The translations under genes were made by a program, and so were the position numbers. This document shows positions 19,158 through 27,914 of a stretch of DNA of 64,000 nt, one piece after another. Source of the DNA: Bacillus sp. PK3_68. Its GTDB lineage: Bacteria; Bacillota; Bacilli; Bacillales; Domibacillaceae. How positions within the stretch are numbered: position 1 is the first letter of the stretch; each line of letters opens with the position of its first letter. The notes under the pieces are model-generated. The model saw only the letters and a list, made by a program, of their open reading frames with translations, was not told the origin of the DNA and did no database searches. The stretch is taken from NCBI RefSeq assembly GCF_003600835.1, contig NZ_NQYC01000001.1, positions 3,929,001 to 3,993,000 on the forward strand, in the 5' to 3' direction.

Positions 19158-22100
19158 TTGAGAATCAGCAACTTTTCTATCAAGAGACCTGTTTTTACGA
19201 CCGTAGTTATGTTTTTAATAATCATTCTCGGCGTAGTTTCTTTATTAAAAATACCATTGAAATTGATTCCTGATATTAATCCTCCGATTGCCGTTGTTGT
19301 CACCTCTTATGAAGGGGCAAGCCCGGTAGAGGTTGTTGAAAAAGTAACAAAACCGCTGGAAGGGAGCTTATCGACCCTTCCAGGGATCAAGAACATTACA
19401 TCGACAACGAGAGAAGGCTCTAATTTAATTCTCATGGAATTTTCCTGGAGCACAAACATTGATGATGTTCAATCGGATGTTCTCCAGCGAATTGATCGGA
19501 CGCCTCTTCCGAAAGATGTAAGCAAGCCTCAATTTATGAAGTTTGACCCTTCTCAATTTCCTATTATTCAATTATCTCTGCAGTCTGTTGGAAATGAAAA
19601 AGAGTTGCAAGAGCTGGCTGATCAGTTGGAGAAAGATTTAATGACAGTCGAGGGGATCGCTAGTGTAAACGTTTCCGGCACGCTTGATGAGGAGATTGTC
19701 ATTCAATTGGATGAGACAAAGCTGAAACAATACCATTTAGCACAGTCTGATATTGTGCAATTAATTCAAGCGAATAATATTTCTCTTCCGGGCAGTCCTG
19801 TTGAATCAGAGGGCATGTCGCTGACCACGAGAATTGTCAGCCAACTGACAGATATGGAAGAAGTGAAAAATCTAGTAGTGACAGTTAATCCACTTAGTGG
19901 AGAAGAGATTACGATTGGTGATGTGGCTGCTGTCCAATCAAAGAAAAAAGAAACAGGCAGCTTTACGAGAGCCAATAAGCATCCTGCTGTTCTGTTAAGC
20001 GTCTTGCAGCAAGCTGATGCCAACACAGCAGAAGTATCTAAACAATTCCAAGAGAAGCTTGATCAATTGATGGGAGAAAAGCGCTACGAAAGCATTAAAG
20101 CGGATATTTTGTTTGACCAGGGGGATTACGTTCGTCTAGCTATTGGAAACATCGGCAGTTCGCTTCTTTTGGGCGGAGTGTTAGCCATGCTTGTTTTGTT
20201 TGCTTTTTTAAGGAATGTGAAGAGCCCTCTTATTATTGGAGTAGCCATTCCTTATTCGGTGATCGTTACATTTGTACTTATGTATTTCGCCGACTTTAAT
20301 TTGAATATTATGACTCTTGGAGCACTCGCCTTGGGGATCGGCATGCTTGTTGATAATGCCATTGTGGTCATTGAGAATATTTACCGTCACTTATCGATGG
20401 GGAAAGATTCTCGGCAGGCGGCCCGCGACGGAGCGAAGGAAGTAGGAGCAGCCATTACGGCTTCCACATTAACAACAGTAGCTGTCTTTCTACCGGTTGT
20501 TTTCATTTCGGGAATTCTCGGTCAAATCTTTAAAGAATTTGCCTTGACCATTTCTTTTAGCCTGGCAGCCTCCCTCATCGTCGCCTTGACCGTTATTCCG
20601 ATGATGGCCAGCCGGTGGCTGAAGCTTCCCGAGTCCCAGAAAAACATAAAAAAAGAATCAAAGATTGCCGAGCGGTATGAGTCGGCCATTCGCTGGTCAT
20701 TGCGCCATCGGCTGCTCGTCATTCTGATATCGCTTGTTATGCTTGTTGTCGGTGGATGGGGGCTGACAACGGTTGGCTCCCAATTTCTCCCGGCAACCGA
20801 TGAGGGCTTTTTTAACATTCGAATGGAAGTGGAGCAGGGAACTTCTTTACAAGAGACAAATAAAGTTGTTGAAGCGATAGAAAAAGAATTAGGAAAAGAG
20901 AAGGATGTAGACGTCTATGTTAGCCTTGTAGGCTCAACTCAGGAAGATTCCTTTAGAGGCACCGGTTCTTCCAATAAGGCTGAGCTATATGTAAAATTAA
21001 AGCCGCTTGAAAAAAGAGAACGCTCTGTTTTTGCGTTTGTTGATGACGTGAAACCGGATGTCGAGAAGGCTGCCCGTCTTGTTAACCGGACGGCGGAAGT
21101 CACATTCGAGATGCAGTCGGCATCAGGCTCCAGCCCGCAAACATTAACGTTTAACGTACGTGATATGAATCCGGAACGGCTTGATCACACAGTTAAGAAA
21201 GTAGAGAAAGCCGTTGCCAGCATCAATGACATTACAGAAGTATCAATGAATAGAGAAGAAACTGTAAAAGAAATACAAATAAAGATCAAGCGAGATCAGG
21301 CACTGGCAGCAGGGCTGGCTCCGGCGCAAATTGCTTCCATTGTTAATGATGCAACGAGAGGGGTCACTGCTACACAAATTATCAATAAAAACTCTGCCGT
21401 CCAAACGGTAGTTGTCCGCTATAATGAACAAGTAACGAAAAATGTAGATAAGCTAAAAAAATTGCTCATAAAGACTCCGGCAGGCAACTTTTACCCATTG
21501 GAGACATTGGCAGATATTAAAGTGCAGCAAGGGCCGGTAGTGATTCAGCGCATTAACCAACAGGAGGCTGTACAGTTTACAACGAAGTATACAGCCGGTA
21601 CGAACTTGGGAGCTGTTTCTGAAAAGGTAGATGAAAAGATAGCTGGACTTGATCTACCTGAGGACACAACGATCACATTTGGTGGCGATCGGGATTTATT
21701 GGAAAGCTCTATTAATGATATGATTCTTGCGCTTGTATTGGCCATTGTCCTAATTTACATTGTCATGGCTGCACAGTATGAATCATTTAAGTATCCATTT
21801 GTTATCATGTTTACTGTACCGCTTATGGTCGTTGGCGTCGCTCTTGCCCTGGTAATGACGAGAACACCAATAAGTATACCGGCCGTAATTGGCATACTTA
21901 TTCTCGCCGGCATTGTCGTTAATAATGCCATCGTGATTGTGGATTACATTATCCAAAGAAAGAGAAGCGGGCTCAACAGTTATGAGGCGATTATAGAGTC
22001 GGCGAAAGATCGGGCACGTCCAATTCTAATGACGGCTTTAACAACCATCCTTGGCCTTGTTCCGCTGGCAGCAGGGCTTGGAGGGGGTACGGAGATTAAC

Positions 22101-22247
22101 CAGCCGATGGGAATTACTGTGATCGGCGGCCTATTGTCGAGTACATTGTTAACTCTATTCGTTATTCCTGTTGTCTATAGTTTCTTTGACAAAGAAACCA
22201 GAAACCTAAATAAGAAAAAAGGCAATGAAATAAAAAAAGACAATTAA
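19158..22247 (+). CDS. RND family efflux transporter permease (AcrB/HAE1-like)
   Basis: Large proton-driven exporter of 1029 residues with 12 predicted membrane helices and two periplasmic-type loops. Signatures: SIKRPVFTTVVMFLIIILG at the N-terminus, DINPPIAVVVTSYEGASP, and the TM4 motif GIGMLVDNAIVVIENIYRH with the proton-relay aspartate; the second half ends GGTEINQPMGITVIGGL. TTG at 19158 follows AAAGGAGAT. No membrane-fusion partner gene is adjacent, and Gram-positive RND proteins such as SwrC act without an outer membrane channel. It differs from SwrC at the N-terminus, so I do not name it. Substrate unknown. Confidence 0.93.
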   Translation: MRISNFSIKRPVFTTVVMFLIIILGVVSLLKIPLKLIPDINPPIAVVVTSYEGASPVEVVEKVTKPLEGSLSTLPGIKNITSTTREGSNLILMEFSWSTNIDDVQSDVLQRIDRTPLPKDVSKPQFMKFDPSQFPIIQLSLQSVGNEKELQELADQLEKDLMTVEGIASVNVSGTLDEEIVIQLDETKLKQYHLAQSDIVQLIQANNISLPGSPVESEGMSLTTRIVSQLTDMEEVKNLVVTVNPLSGEEITIGDVAAVQSKKKETGSFTRANKHPAVLLSVLQQADANTAEVSKQFQEKLDQLMGEKRYESIKADILFDQGDYVRLAIGNIGSSLLLGGVLAMLVLFAFLRNVKSPLIIGVAIPYSVIVTFVLMYFADFNLNIMTLGALALGIGMLVDNAIVVIENIYRHLSMGKDSRQAARDGAKEVGAAITASTLTTVAVFLPVVFISGILGQIFKEFALTISFSLAASLIVALTVIPMMASRWLKLPESQKNIKKESKIAERYESAIRWSLRHRLLVILISLVMLVVGGWGLTTVGSQFLPATDEGFFNIRMEVEQGTSLQETNKVVEAIEKELGKEKDVDVYVSLVGSTQEDSFRGTGSSNKAELYVKLKPLEKRERSVFAFVDDVKPDVEKAARLVNRTAEVTFEMQSASGSSPQTLTFNVRDMNPERLDHTVKKVEKAVASINDITEVSMNREETVKEIQIKIKRDQALAAGLAPAQIASIVNDATRGVTATQIINKNSAVQTVVVRYNEQVTKNVDKLKKLLIKTPAGNFYPLETLADIKVQQGPVVIQRINQQEAVQFTTKYTAGTNLGAVSEKVDEKIAGLDLPEDTTITFGGDRDLLESSINDMILALVLAIVLIYIVMAAQYESFKYPFVIMFTVPLMVVGVALALVMTRTPISIPAVIGILILAGIVVNNAIVIVDYIIQRKRSGLNSYEAIIESAKDRARPILMTALTTILGLVPLAAGLGGGTEINQPMGITVIGGLLSSTLLTLFVIPVVYSFFDKETRNLNKKKGNEIKKDN

Positions 22248-22260
22248 AATAAAAAAAATG

Positions 22261-22289
22261 TTTACAAGCTGCCTAGGAAGATTTATACT
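22261..22289 (+). promoter_or_regulatory. Promoter of the yybP-ykoY riboswitch transcript
   Basis: TTTACA (22261-22266), 17-base spacer, TATACT (22284-22289). An 8-base inverted repeat CTGAAGAT / ATCTTCAG (22289-22315) lies right after it, of unknown meaning. Confidence 0.65.
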
Positions 22290-22319
22290 GAAGATACAAA
22301 CAACAGAATCTTCAGTGAC

Positions 22320-22430
22320 GCAAGTCAAAGGGGAGTAGCGTTAGGTATCTTACCTAAAACAAAGTCGTCAATTCATGGATGGTATCCATCGGCTTTGTTG
22401 ACATGAGTAGAAGCATGTCCAGCAAGACCT
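22320..22430 (+). ncRNA. yybP-ykoY manganese riboswitch
   Basis: Conserved elements of the Mn2+-sensing family are present: CAAAGGGGAGTAGCG at the 5' side, two variable helices, then TTGTTGACATGAGTAG and CAGCAAGACC at the 3' side. In this family Mn2+ binding stabilises an antiterminated form and turns on Mn exporters and TerC-like genes. The 3' end of the aptamer overlaps the left arm of the terminator, as expected for a switch. Confidence 0.95.
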
Positions 22431-22458
22431 TTGCCTATTAAAGGCAAAGGTCTTTTTT
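22424..22458 (+). terminator. yybP-ykoY riboswitch terminator
   Basis: Perfect arms AAGACCTTTGCC / GGCAAAGGTCTT with T run, upstream of the TerC start. Confidence 0.93.
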
Positions 22459-22520
22459 GTTGTTTAAATTTGAAGGAATTGGAGAAAAATACTAAAGGAT
22501 TACAGGAGGAGATTTTATCA

Positions 22521-23300
22521 ATGGATGCAGCAATGTTATTGGAGTACGGCTGGGTACTACTCGTACTAGTGGCGCTTGAGGGGATTCTTGCCGCTGATAA
22601 TGCCGTGGTTATGGCGGTTATGGTTAAGCACTTGCCAAAAGAGAAGCAAAAGAAGGCTTTATTCTATGGGTTGGTCGGAGCTTTTATTTTCCGCTTTATC
22701 GCTTTATTTCTCATTACGTTTCTAGTGAAAGTGTGGCAAGTACAGGCCATCGGTGCCCTTTACCTGTTTTTCATCTCTTTTAACCACTTGTATAAAACAT
22801 GGAAGAACAAAGGAAAGGGTGAGGAGGAAGAGCATGAAGTGAAAGAATCAAAAGGCTCTTCTTTCTGGGTGACAGTATTAAAGGTAGAAATAGCAGATAT
22901 CGCTTTTGCTATTGATTCCATGCTGGCAGCTGTAGCTTTAGCCGTTACTCTGCAGCCGACTGGATGGTTCCATATTGGCGGAATTGATGCCGGACAGTTC
23001 ATTGTTATGTTCCTTGGTGGATTAATTGGTGTAGTTATTATGCGTTTTGCTGCTACGTGGTTTGTTAAGTTGCTGCAAAATTATCCAACATTAGAGACAG
23101 CAGCCTTTATGATTGTAGGCTGGGTCGGTGTAAAGTTAGCAGTCTTTACCTTATCCCATCCGAAAGTGCATATTCTTGATGAGCATTTCCCTGAATCTAC
23201 TCCATGGAAATTAACATTCTGGATTGTTCTTGTGGCTCTTGCTCTCGGAGGTTATATCTTTGCCAGAAAAAAAGGACCAGTTAACACATCCGAGCAATAA
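22521..23300 (+). CDS. ykoY: TerC/YkoY (MeeY-like) family membrane protein
   Basis: 259-residue integral membrane protein of the TerC family with about seven helices. Acidic metal-site motifs are present: LEGILAADNAVVMAVMV in TM1-2, and VEIADIAFAIDSMLAA after a charged loop. In B. subtilis YkoY (MeeY) TerC proteins help load manganese into secreted enzymes and affect Mn efflux. ATG at 22521 follows AGGAGGAG. The Mn2+ riboswitch upstream supports a manganese role. It is a single-gene transcript. Confidence 0.95.
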   Translation: MDAAMLLEYGWVLLVLVALEGILAADNAVVMAVMVKHLPKEKQKKALFYGLVGAFIFRFIALFLITFLVKVWQVQAIGALYLFFISFNHLYKTWKNKGKGEEEEHEVKESKGSSFWVTVLKVEIADIAFAIDSMLAAVALAVTLQPTGWFHIGGIDAGQFIVMFLGGLIGVVIMRFAATWFVKLLQNYPTLETAAFMIVGWVGVKLAVFTLSHPKVHILDEHFPESTPWKLTFWIVLVALALGGYIFARKKGPVNTSEQ

Positions 23301-23354
23301 ATCATGACGTCAACACTTAAATGAATGATAGTTGAAGATAAATTCTATCTACAA

Positions 23355-23385
23355 ACTAAAGCGCAGCCATCGGCTGCGCTTTAGT
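23355..23385. terminator. Terminator between ykoY and NlpC/P60 gene
   Basis: Perfect 14-base arms ACTAAAGCGCAGCC / GGCTGCGCTTTAGT between convergent genes; T runs are short on both sides. Confidence 0.75.
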
Positions 23386-23429
23386 TATGTGAGTTCAGAA
23401 ATAATGAAAATCATCGAATAATAGAGAGG

Positions 23430-23930
23430 TTATTTAATGATTCTCTTGGCACCTACATATTTTGTTTTCCAATAGCTGTTGTTCATATCGATAATAGATA
23501 CTCCGTTTTTAGTGGAAACACCGATCATTTGACCCTTATCTAAATAAATGGCTACAAAGCTAATTGTGTTGCCTTTCTTTCCCGTTGTGTTATAGAAAAC
23601 CAAATCGCCTTTTTTAAGCTGATCTTTAGCAACTGGATTTCCTTTTTTATAGATTTCTGCTGAGTTGCGTGGTAATTTCACCCCATATTTTCCGTAGACA
23701 TGTTGAACATATCCGGAAGAATCGAAACCTTTAATTGTCGTTCCCCCCGCTTTAAAAGGCACACCTTTCAGCTTAAGAGCATAATCGGTAATATTTTTAA
23801 CTTGTTGCTGGGGTGTGAGTTTTTGAGCCGTTTGTTGTGAAGGTGCAGCAGGAGATGAAGCGAATACTGAAGTACCCGCAGAACATACCATCATTGTTGC
23901 TAATCCGAAACCAACTATTTTCTTTTTCAT
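23430..23930 (-). CDS. Secreted NlpC/P60-fold protein lacking the catalytic triad
   Basis: 166 residues: signal peptide (MKKKIVGFGLATMMVCSAG to VFA) then a single NlpC/P60 domain (about 45-166). Active members hydrolyse D-Glu-meso-DAP bonds using Cys, His and a third polar residue, in FDCSG, HVGIY and HAS contexts. Here these read FDSSG (Ser71 for Cys), FVAIY (Phe125 for His) and GVS (Gly137 for His). The rest of the fold (KGDLVFYNT, SYWKTKYVGAKRI) is well kept. So it is likely a non-catalytic peptidoglycan-binding or regulatory protein. No SH3 or LysM domain. ATG at 23930 follows GGAGGAATG at good spacing; upstream start choices lack one. Confidence 0.9.
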   Translation of the reverse strand: MKKKIVGFGLATMMVCSAGTSVFASSPAAPSQQTAQKLTPQQQVKNITDYALKLKGVPFKAGGTTIKGFDSSGYVQHVYGKYGVKLPRNSAEIYKKGNPVAKDQLKKGDLVFYNTTGKKGNTISFVAIYLDKGQMIGVSTKNGVSIIDMNNSYWKTKYVGAKRIIK

Positions 23931-23954
23931 TTTACATTCCTCCATTGTCATCAT

Positions 23955-25168
23955 TAAAGTAATTGTAGCTTCACATGAATGGTCCAGCTAGTTTGTTAAG
24001 GAGCAGCTGCCTGCATTAGACTGGATAAGCCCCGTTCCGCTTTGCCATTCATTGCTACTGTTCTCTCTTTCTAGGCGAGTTTCATAAAAAGAGAGCCTGC
24101 TTCTATAGGTTTTCAATTTTTTCTGGATACACGCCGATAGCAAACACTATTCCTTTTTTAAAAAAGAGAGTCCTTGATAGTTCTCTGATCTTCCAGCCTG
24201 CCGGCCTCCCTCTTGCACGTTTCAGCAGCTGTCATCCAGCTGATATTGTATCTATTACCCTCTTTTCCTATCTTTTCTCCCTGTTCCTTCTTTTTTACAT
24301 ATGAACAAATAGAGAAGAGGGGGCATTGTTTTATAAACAACGAAGAGCTTATCCATTCCACCTCTCTTAAAGACAATTGTTTAGATTGCTTGGCTCCCTA
24401 CAAGCTCTATCGGCGTCACAATAACCGCCTCAGAAGACAAGAAGGGGGAGAATGGAAAAGAGCTTTCATTAGCTTCTGCTGCTTTTGTGACTTGCAGTGC
24501 CTAAATTAAAATGGCTGGGTCAGGCAAAAGGTTGCATCCGCTCAGAGAAGATATAAGAGTATAGATATCGTAAATGTTTTTCTACACGCAGTTGCCATTC
24601 ACCTCCTTTTATTGGATGCCCTTCATAATTTTACTATACAAAATAAAGAGGAGAAAAGTATAATAAAAAGCTTAAAAATCATTACATAATAGCTGCACTG
24701 AAAGAAAGAGTTTATCCTGAGTTTCGTGTGCTAGTTCGCTGTCTATTTTCAGCATCCTATCGTACCAATGAAGAATCTCTTGGAAAAGAGCAAGTCTAAG
24801 ACTACTGTTTTTGAAGCCCCTGTAAGTTTATTACAGGAATTCTGGCTCTTATATTAATAAGGGGGATTAACCCTGCCTGGATAAAATTTAAAAGAATTGT
24901 GCAGTAACACGGATGCCCTTGTGAAAAACAGTTTCTTAGGCTTAGTAATATCCAATTTTTAATAAATATCAATGAGTTTTGAAGAGTCTGGTTAAGAAGT
25001 TTTTCATACTAATACAGCTGTTTCTGACGATCTATGCAATAAAAAGAATCTATTTATCGGACTATAGAAATAGCTGCATTTTTTGAAATAAGCAATGAAT
25101 AAAAACCGTTCTTTGTTTTTAATCGTTATTTAATGTAAAGGAGCAAAGCGATAAGGAGGAGGGCAAAA
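23955..25168. other. 1.2 kb intergenic region, no convincing gene
   Basis: No protein with a normal start and ribosome site was found. A frame open through 24300-24509 (+) encodes a Cys-rich tail (CLDCL, then SFCCFCDLQC) but has no start codon, so it may be a decayed gene. On the minus strand near 24600-24612 a perfect AAAGGAGGTGA sits directly against an ATG that opens only 18 codons (24542-24598). No riboswitch core was recognised. A possible ECF-like promoter is noted at 25084-25110. Confidence 0.5.
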
Positions 25169-25951
25169 ATGAAAAAAGGTGTGTGGTTAACAGGATTGTT
25201 AGTTATGTTGCTTGCTTTATTTGGGATCATTCCCTCAGCTGTACTTAAAAAAGGAGAGGCCATGAACAAAGAAAACAGCGTAAAAGTCTATGGACCGGGT
25301 GGCCCCTTTGGTCCAATCGATGAACTTGCCACTCGATTTGCGAAAGAAACGGGAATAAAAGTAGAAGTAACGAGCGGGCCGGAAGAAAAATGGATCGATC
25401 AAGCCAAGGAAGATGCGGATATCATTTATGGCGGTTCAGAGTATATGCTCACTAATTTTATGCTGAGCTACCCTAATATAATTGACGAAAAAACAAGGAC
25501 AGAGCTTTACACACGTCCGGCAGGAATTTTGGTTAGAAAAGGTAATCCTAAGAATATTCAGTCGCTGGACGACTTAACGAAAAAAGGCATTCAAATCATT
25601 GATGTAAATGGAGCAGGCCAATTTGGGCTTTGGGAAGACTTAGCGGGGAGAAAAGGATTAATTCCAGGTATCAGAAAAAACATCAGGATATCCGTTAAAA
25701 CAAGTGCGGAAGCGATTGAATTATGGAAAAAGAACTCTAAGTACGATGCATGGATTACTTATGAATCGTGGCATTATCGGCTGAAAGATGCCACCGATCT
25801 AATACAACTTCCCGAGCAAGATAAGCTGTACAGAGGGACACCAATTAGCATGGCTAAGAGAACAGATAACAGGAAAGAAGCCCGATTGTTTATTAACTAT
25901 TTAAAGACTGAAGAGTCCCATCAAGTATTTCAAAAATGGGGATGGAAATAA
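25169..25951 (+). CDS. AcfC-like extracellular substrate-binding protein
   Basis: 260 residues with an N-terminal hydrophobic signal or anchor (residues 5-25) and no lipobox. The mature domain begins VKVYGPGGPFGPIDELA and contains VTSGPEEKW and ADIIYGGSEYML, the pattern of AcfC-type proteins, which are type 2 periplasmic binding proteins near the sulfate/molybdate/iron binders. No permease or ATPase gene is adjacent, so it may sense or scavenge rather than import. ATG at 25169 follows AAGGAGGAGG. It precedes a lipoprotein by 23 bases, likely one transcript. Confidence 0.82.
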   Translation: MKKGVWLTGLLVMLLALFGIIPSAVLKKGEAMNKENSVKVYGPGGPFGPIDELATRFAKETGIKVEVTSGPEEKWIDQAKEDADIIYGGSEYMLTNFMLSYPNIIDEKTRTELYTRPAGILVRKGNPKNIQSLDDLTKKGIQIIDVNGAGQFGLWEDLAGRKGLIPGIRKNIRISVKTSAEAIELWKKNSKYDAWITYESWHYRLKDATDLIQLPEQDKLYRGTPISMAKRTDNRKEARLFINYLKTEESHQVFQKWGWK

Positions 25952-25974
25952 GCAATGAAAGGAGAGGGGAAAGA

Positions 25975-26439
25975 ATGAATAAAAAACGATGGCTCCTATG
26001 TATATTTTCAGCCTTAGTCGTTTTGTCAGCATGTGGAAAAGCAGAAAACCCGAGTGAATCAGCAGCGGTCAAAGATGCCCCGGTAAAGGAAGCACCAGAG
26101 TTAAGGCTACTTGAAGATCAATCGGTTGGTGAATATCTCGCTGATTCTAAAGGGATCACTCTTTATTATTTTAAAAAGGATAAAGAGGGGACAAGCAATT
26201 GCAGAGATGAATGCTTAAAAAAATGGCCGCCATTTACAGAAAAGGAGTTTGAAGTGCCAACAGGATACAAGAAAGAAGATTTTGGGTCTATAACAAGAGA
26301 GGATGACGGGCAAGAGCAAGTAACATATAAAGGTTATCCGCTTTATTACTTTGCTGGAGACAAACAGGAAGGAGATAGAAAGGGACAGGGAGTAAAGGGC
26401 GTTTGGTATATTGTAAATAAAAATATTAATTTTCAGTAG
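25975..26439 (+). CDS. Lipoprotein with Yx(F/W/Y)xxD repeats (COG4315-type)
   Basis: 154-residue lipoprotein; lipobox LSAC with Cys near residue 20. Two copies of the Lipoprotein_15-type repeat are visible: GEYLADSKGITLYYFKKD with SNCRDECLKKWPP, and VTYKGYPLYYFAGD with GDRKGQGVKGVWYIV. The family is secreted or periplasmic and of unknown function; the conserved Cys pair and aromatic-acidic motif may bind a ligand. ATG at 25975 follows AGGAGAGGGG. It lies directly before an ECF sigma/anti-sigma pair, an arrangement that suggests co-regulation. Confidence 0.88.
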   Translation: MNKKRWLLCIFSALVVLSACGKAENPSESAAVKDAPVKEAPELRLLEDQSVGEYLADSKGITLYYFKKDKEGTSNCRDECLKKWPPFTEKEFEVPTGYKKEDFGSITREDDGQEQVTYKGYPLYYFAGDKQEGDRKGQGVKGVWYIVNKNINFQ

Positions 26440-26456
26440 GGAAAGATAGATTCATA

Positions 26457-26490
26457 GAACGGCCGCAGGAGCGGCGGTTCTTTATTGTAT
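26457..26490 (+). terminator. Probable terminator before the sigma factor gene
   Basis: GAAC-GGCCGC / GCGGCGGTTC with one mismatch and AGGA loop, then TTTATTG. It may partly separate the lipoprotein gene from the sigma gene, or attenuate read-through. Confidence 0.55.
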
Positions 26491-26543
26491 AGGGAACTTA
26501 ATGAACCGGGAATAGTTGGCTACTGTAAGGAGGGTGGGATTAA

Positions 26544-27098
26544 TTGAAGGGGAAAAGCGACGAGGAGTTAATGAGGCTGGTGATGAACAAACACCGGCCT
26601 GCCCTGGAGGAGCTGTATGACCGTTATGCAAAATTGATTTACAGCTTCGCGTTTAAATTTTCAAATGGGAATGCAGACTCGACTAAGGAAATGGTTCAGC
26701 TGGTTTTTCTCAAGCTATGGACGACAAAGAGCAGCTATAATTCTACGAAAGGAAAATTTACTAGTTGGCTTTTGACGATTACACGGAATGTGTGTGTGGA
26801 TTACATTCGAAAAGATAGTCTACATATTAAAAATAATGAGCAAATTTATGAGCATACTTTTATGAAATGGACTAATCCTGTGGATGAAATAGAACAAAGA
26901 TTAACTTCCAACGCGGTATCAGCTGCGAAAAACAAGCTAAATGCGGCACAACAAAGATTAATTGATTTATTTTATTGGAAAGGTTTTTCCTTAACAGAAA
27001 TCGCTCAAATGGAGAATGAACCAGTCGGGACGGTGAAGAGCAGGTTGCATCAGTCTTTAAAACAATTAAAAAAGTATCTAGAAGTGGAGGATTTGTAG
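26544..27098 (+). CDS. ECF-type RNA polymerase sigma factor
   Basis: 184 residues. Region 2: ALEELYDRYAKLIYSFAFKF, QLVFLKLWTT, and FTSWLLTITRNVCVDYIRK; region 4: LFYWKGFSLTEIAQMENEPVGTVKSRLHQSLKQLK. TTG at 26544 follows GGAGGGTGGG. The anti-sigma gene starts at the next base after its stop, so the two are co-translated. The layout resembles SigK/RskA-type pairs. Target promoters cannot be read from this window. Confidence 0.93.
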   Translation: MKGKSDEELMRLVMNKHRPALEELYDRYAKLIYSFAFKFSNGNADSTKEMVQLVFLKLWTTKSSYNSTKGKFTSWLLTITRNVCVDYIRKDSLHIKNNEQIYEHTFMKWTNPVDEIEQRLTSNAVSAAKNKLNAAQQRLIDLFYWKGFSLTEIAQMENEPVGTVKSRLHQSLKQLKKYLEVEDL

Positions 27099-27845
27099 AT
27101 GGACAGGGAATGTGACTACCTGCTTTCATTTATTGCCAATGATCTGGATAAAAGGAAAAAGAGAAGGTTCAAAGAGCATTTGCAGCGCTGCCCTGACTGT
27201 TTAAAGGAGTATGAGCAAATGACCGATGTCTGGCATTCCTTATATTTAGACATAGAGGAACAAGAGGTACCGGAAACGTTAAAATCAGAAGTGATGGACT
27301 TTATTTTTGATGAGAAAGAAGAAAATGAAAAGAAAGCAGGGAGGGCTTATATAAATGAATGGACAAATGCACTTTTTAAACAGTTCCCGCCCGCAGCTAG
27401 TATAACCGTTCTTCTATTAACAGGGCTTGTCATTGTTTTAGTATTTGCCAATAGTCATTTGCGCAATGAAATGGCTCAAAGCAGCCAAAACAATGAACAG
27501 CCTGCGAGAGTAGTATCTACATTCTCTCTCCAGGCTGCGGAGCTTGGAGTTGAACATCTAAACACCGGTGGCTCTGCTGTTATATTGCAGCAGGGAAAGA
27601 CAAGGAGCCTGGTTGTGCAAGTGAACCATTTGCCGCAGTTGGCCGGGTCAGAAGTTTACCAAGTATGGCTGCTAAATAACGGCAAGAGGGAAAGTGCTGG
27701 CGTATTTAAACCGGATGAAAGTGGAGCCGGAATATTGACATATCAGCTTGCGCAGGATTTGAAGTTTGATCAGATTGGCATTACAGTCGAGCCTGATCAA
27801 TACAGTATCGAGCCACGTGGGGAAAAAATTGTTGGCTCCTCCTAA
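27099..27845 (+). CDS. Zinc-finger anti-sigma factor with RskA-like domain
   Basis: 248 residues. The N-terminal ZAS motif H27-x3-C31-x2-C34 (HLQRCPDC) binds the sigma factor; a membrane helix lies near residues 88-110; the outside part (about 125-248) matches the anti-sigma-K RskA C-terminal domain: VVQVNHLPQL, VYQVWLL, GILTYQL, GITVEP. ATG at 27099 immediately follows the sigma stop and has GGAGG at good spacing. Such proteins release sigma on proteolysis after an envelope or redox signal. Confidence 0.92.
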   Translation: MDRECDYLLSFIANDLDKRKKRRFKEHLQRCPDCLKEYEQMTDVWHSLYLDIEEQEVPETLKSEVMDFIFDEKEENEKKAGRAYINEWTNALFKQFPPAASITVLLLTGLVIVLVFANSHLRNEMAQSSQNNEQPARVVSTFSLQAAELGVEHLNTGGSAVILQQGKTRSLVVQVNHLPQLAGSEVYQVWLLNNGKRESAGVFKPDESGAGILTYQLAQDLKFDQIGITVEPDQYSIEPRGEKIVGSS

Positions 27846-27855
27846 TTACGAAAAA

Positions 27856-27894
27856 ATCAGGCTGATTTTCCTGACAAGAGGAAATCAGCCTGAT
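27856..27894 (-). terminator. Terminator of the radical SAM operon
   Basis: ATCAGGCTGATTT-TCC / GGAAATCAGCCTGAT with one bulged T; TTTTTT follows on the minus strand. Confidence 0.85.
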
Positions 27895-27914
27895 GGCATG
27901 AAAGAAAGTTATTA

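Noticed and set aside
22289-22315. MntR operator at the yybP-ykoY promoter
   Set aside because: The inverted repeat does not match the MntR-type site; noted only as an unexplained repeat.
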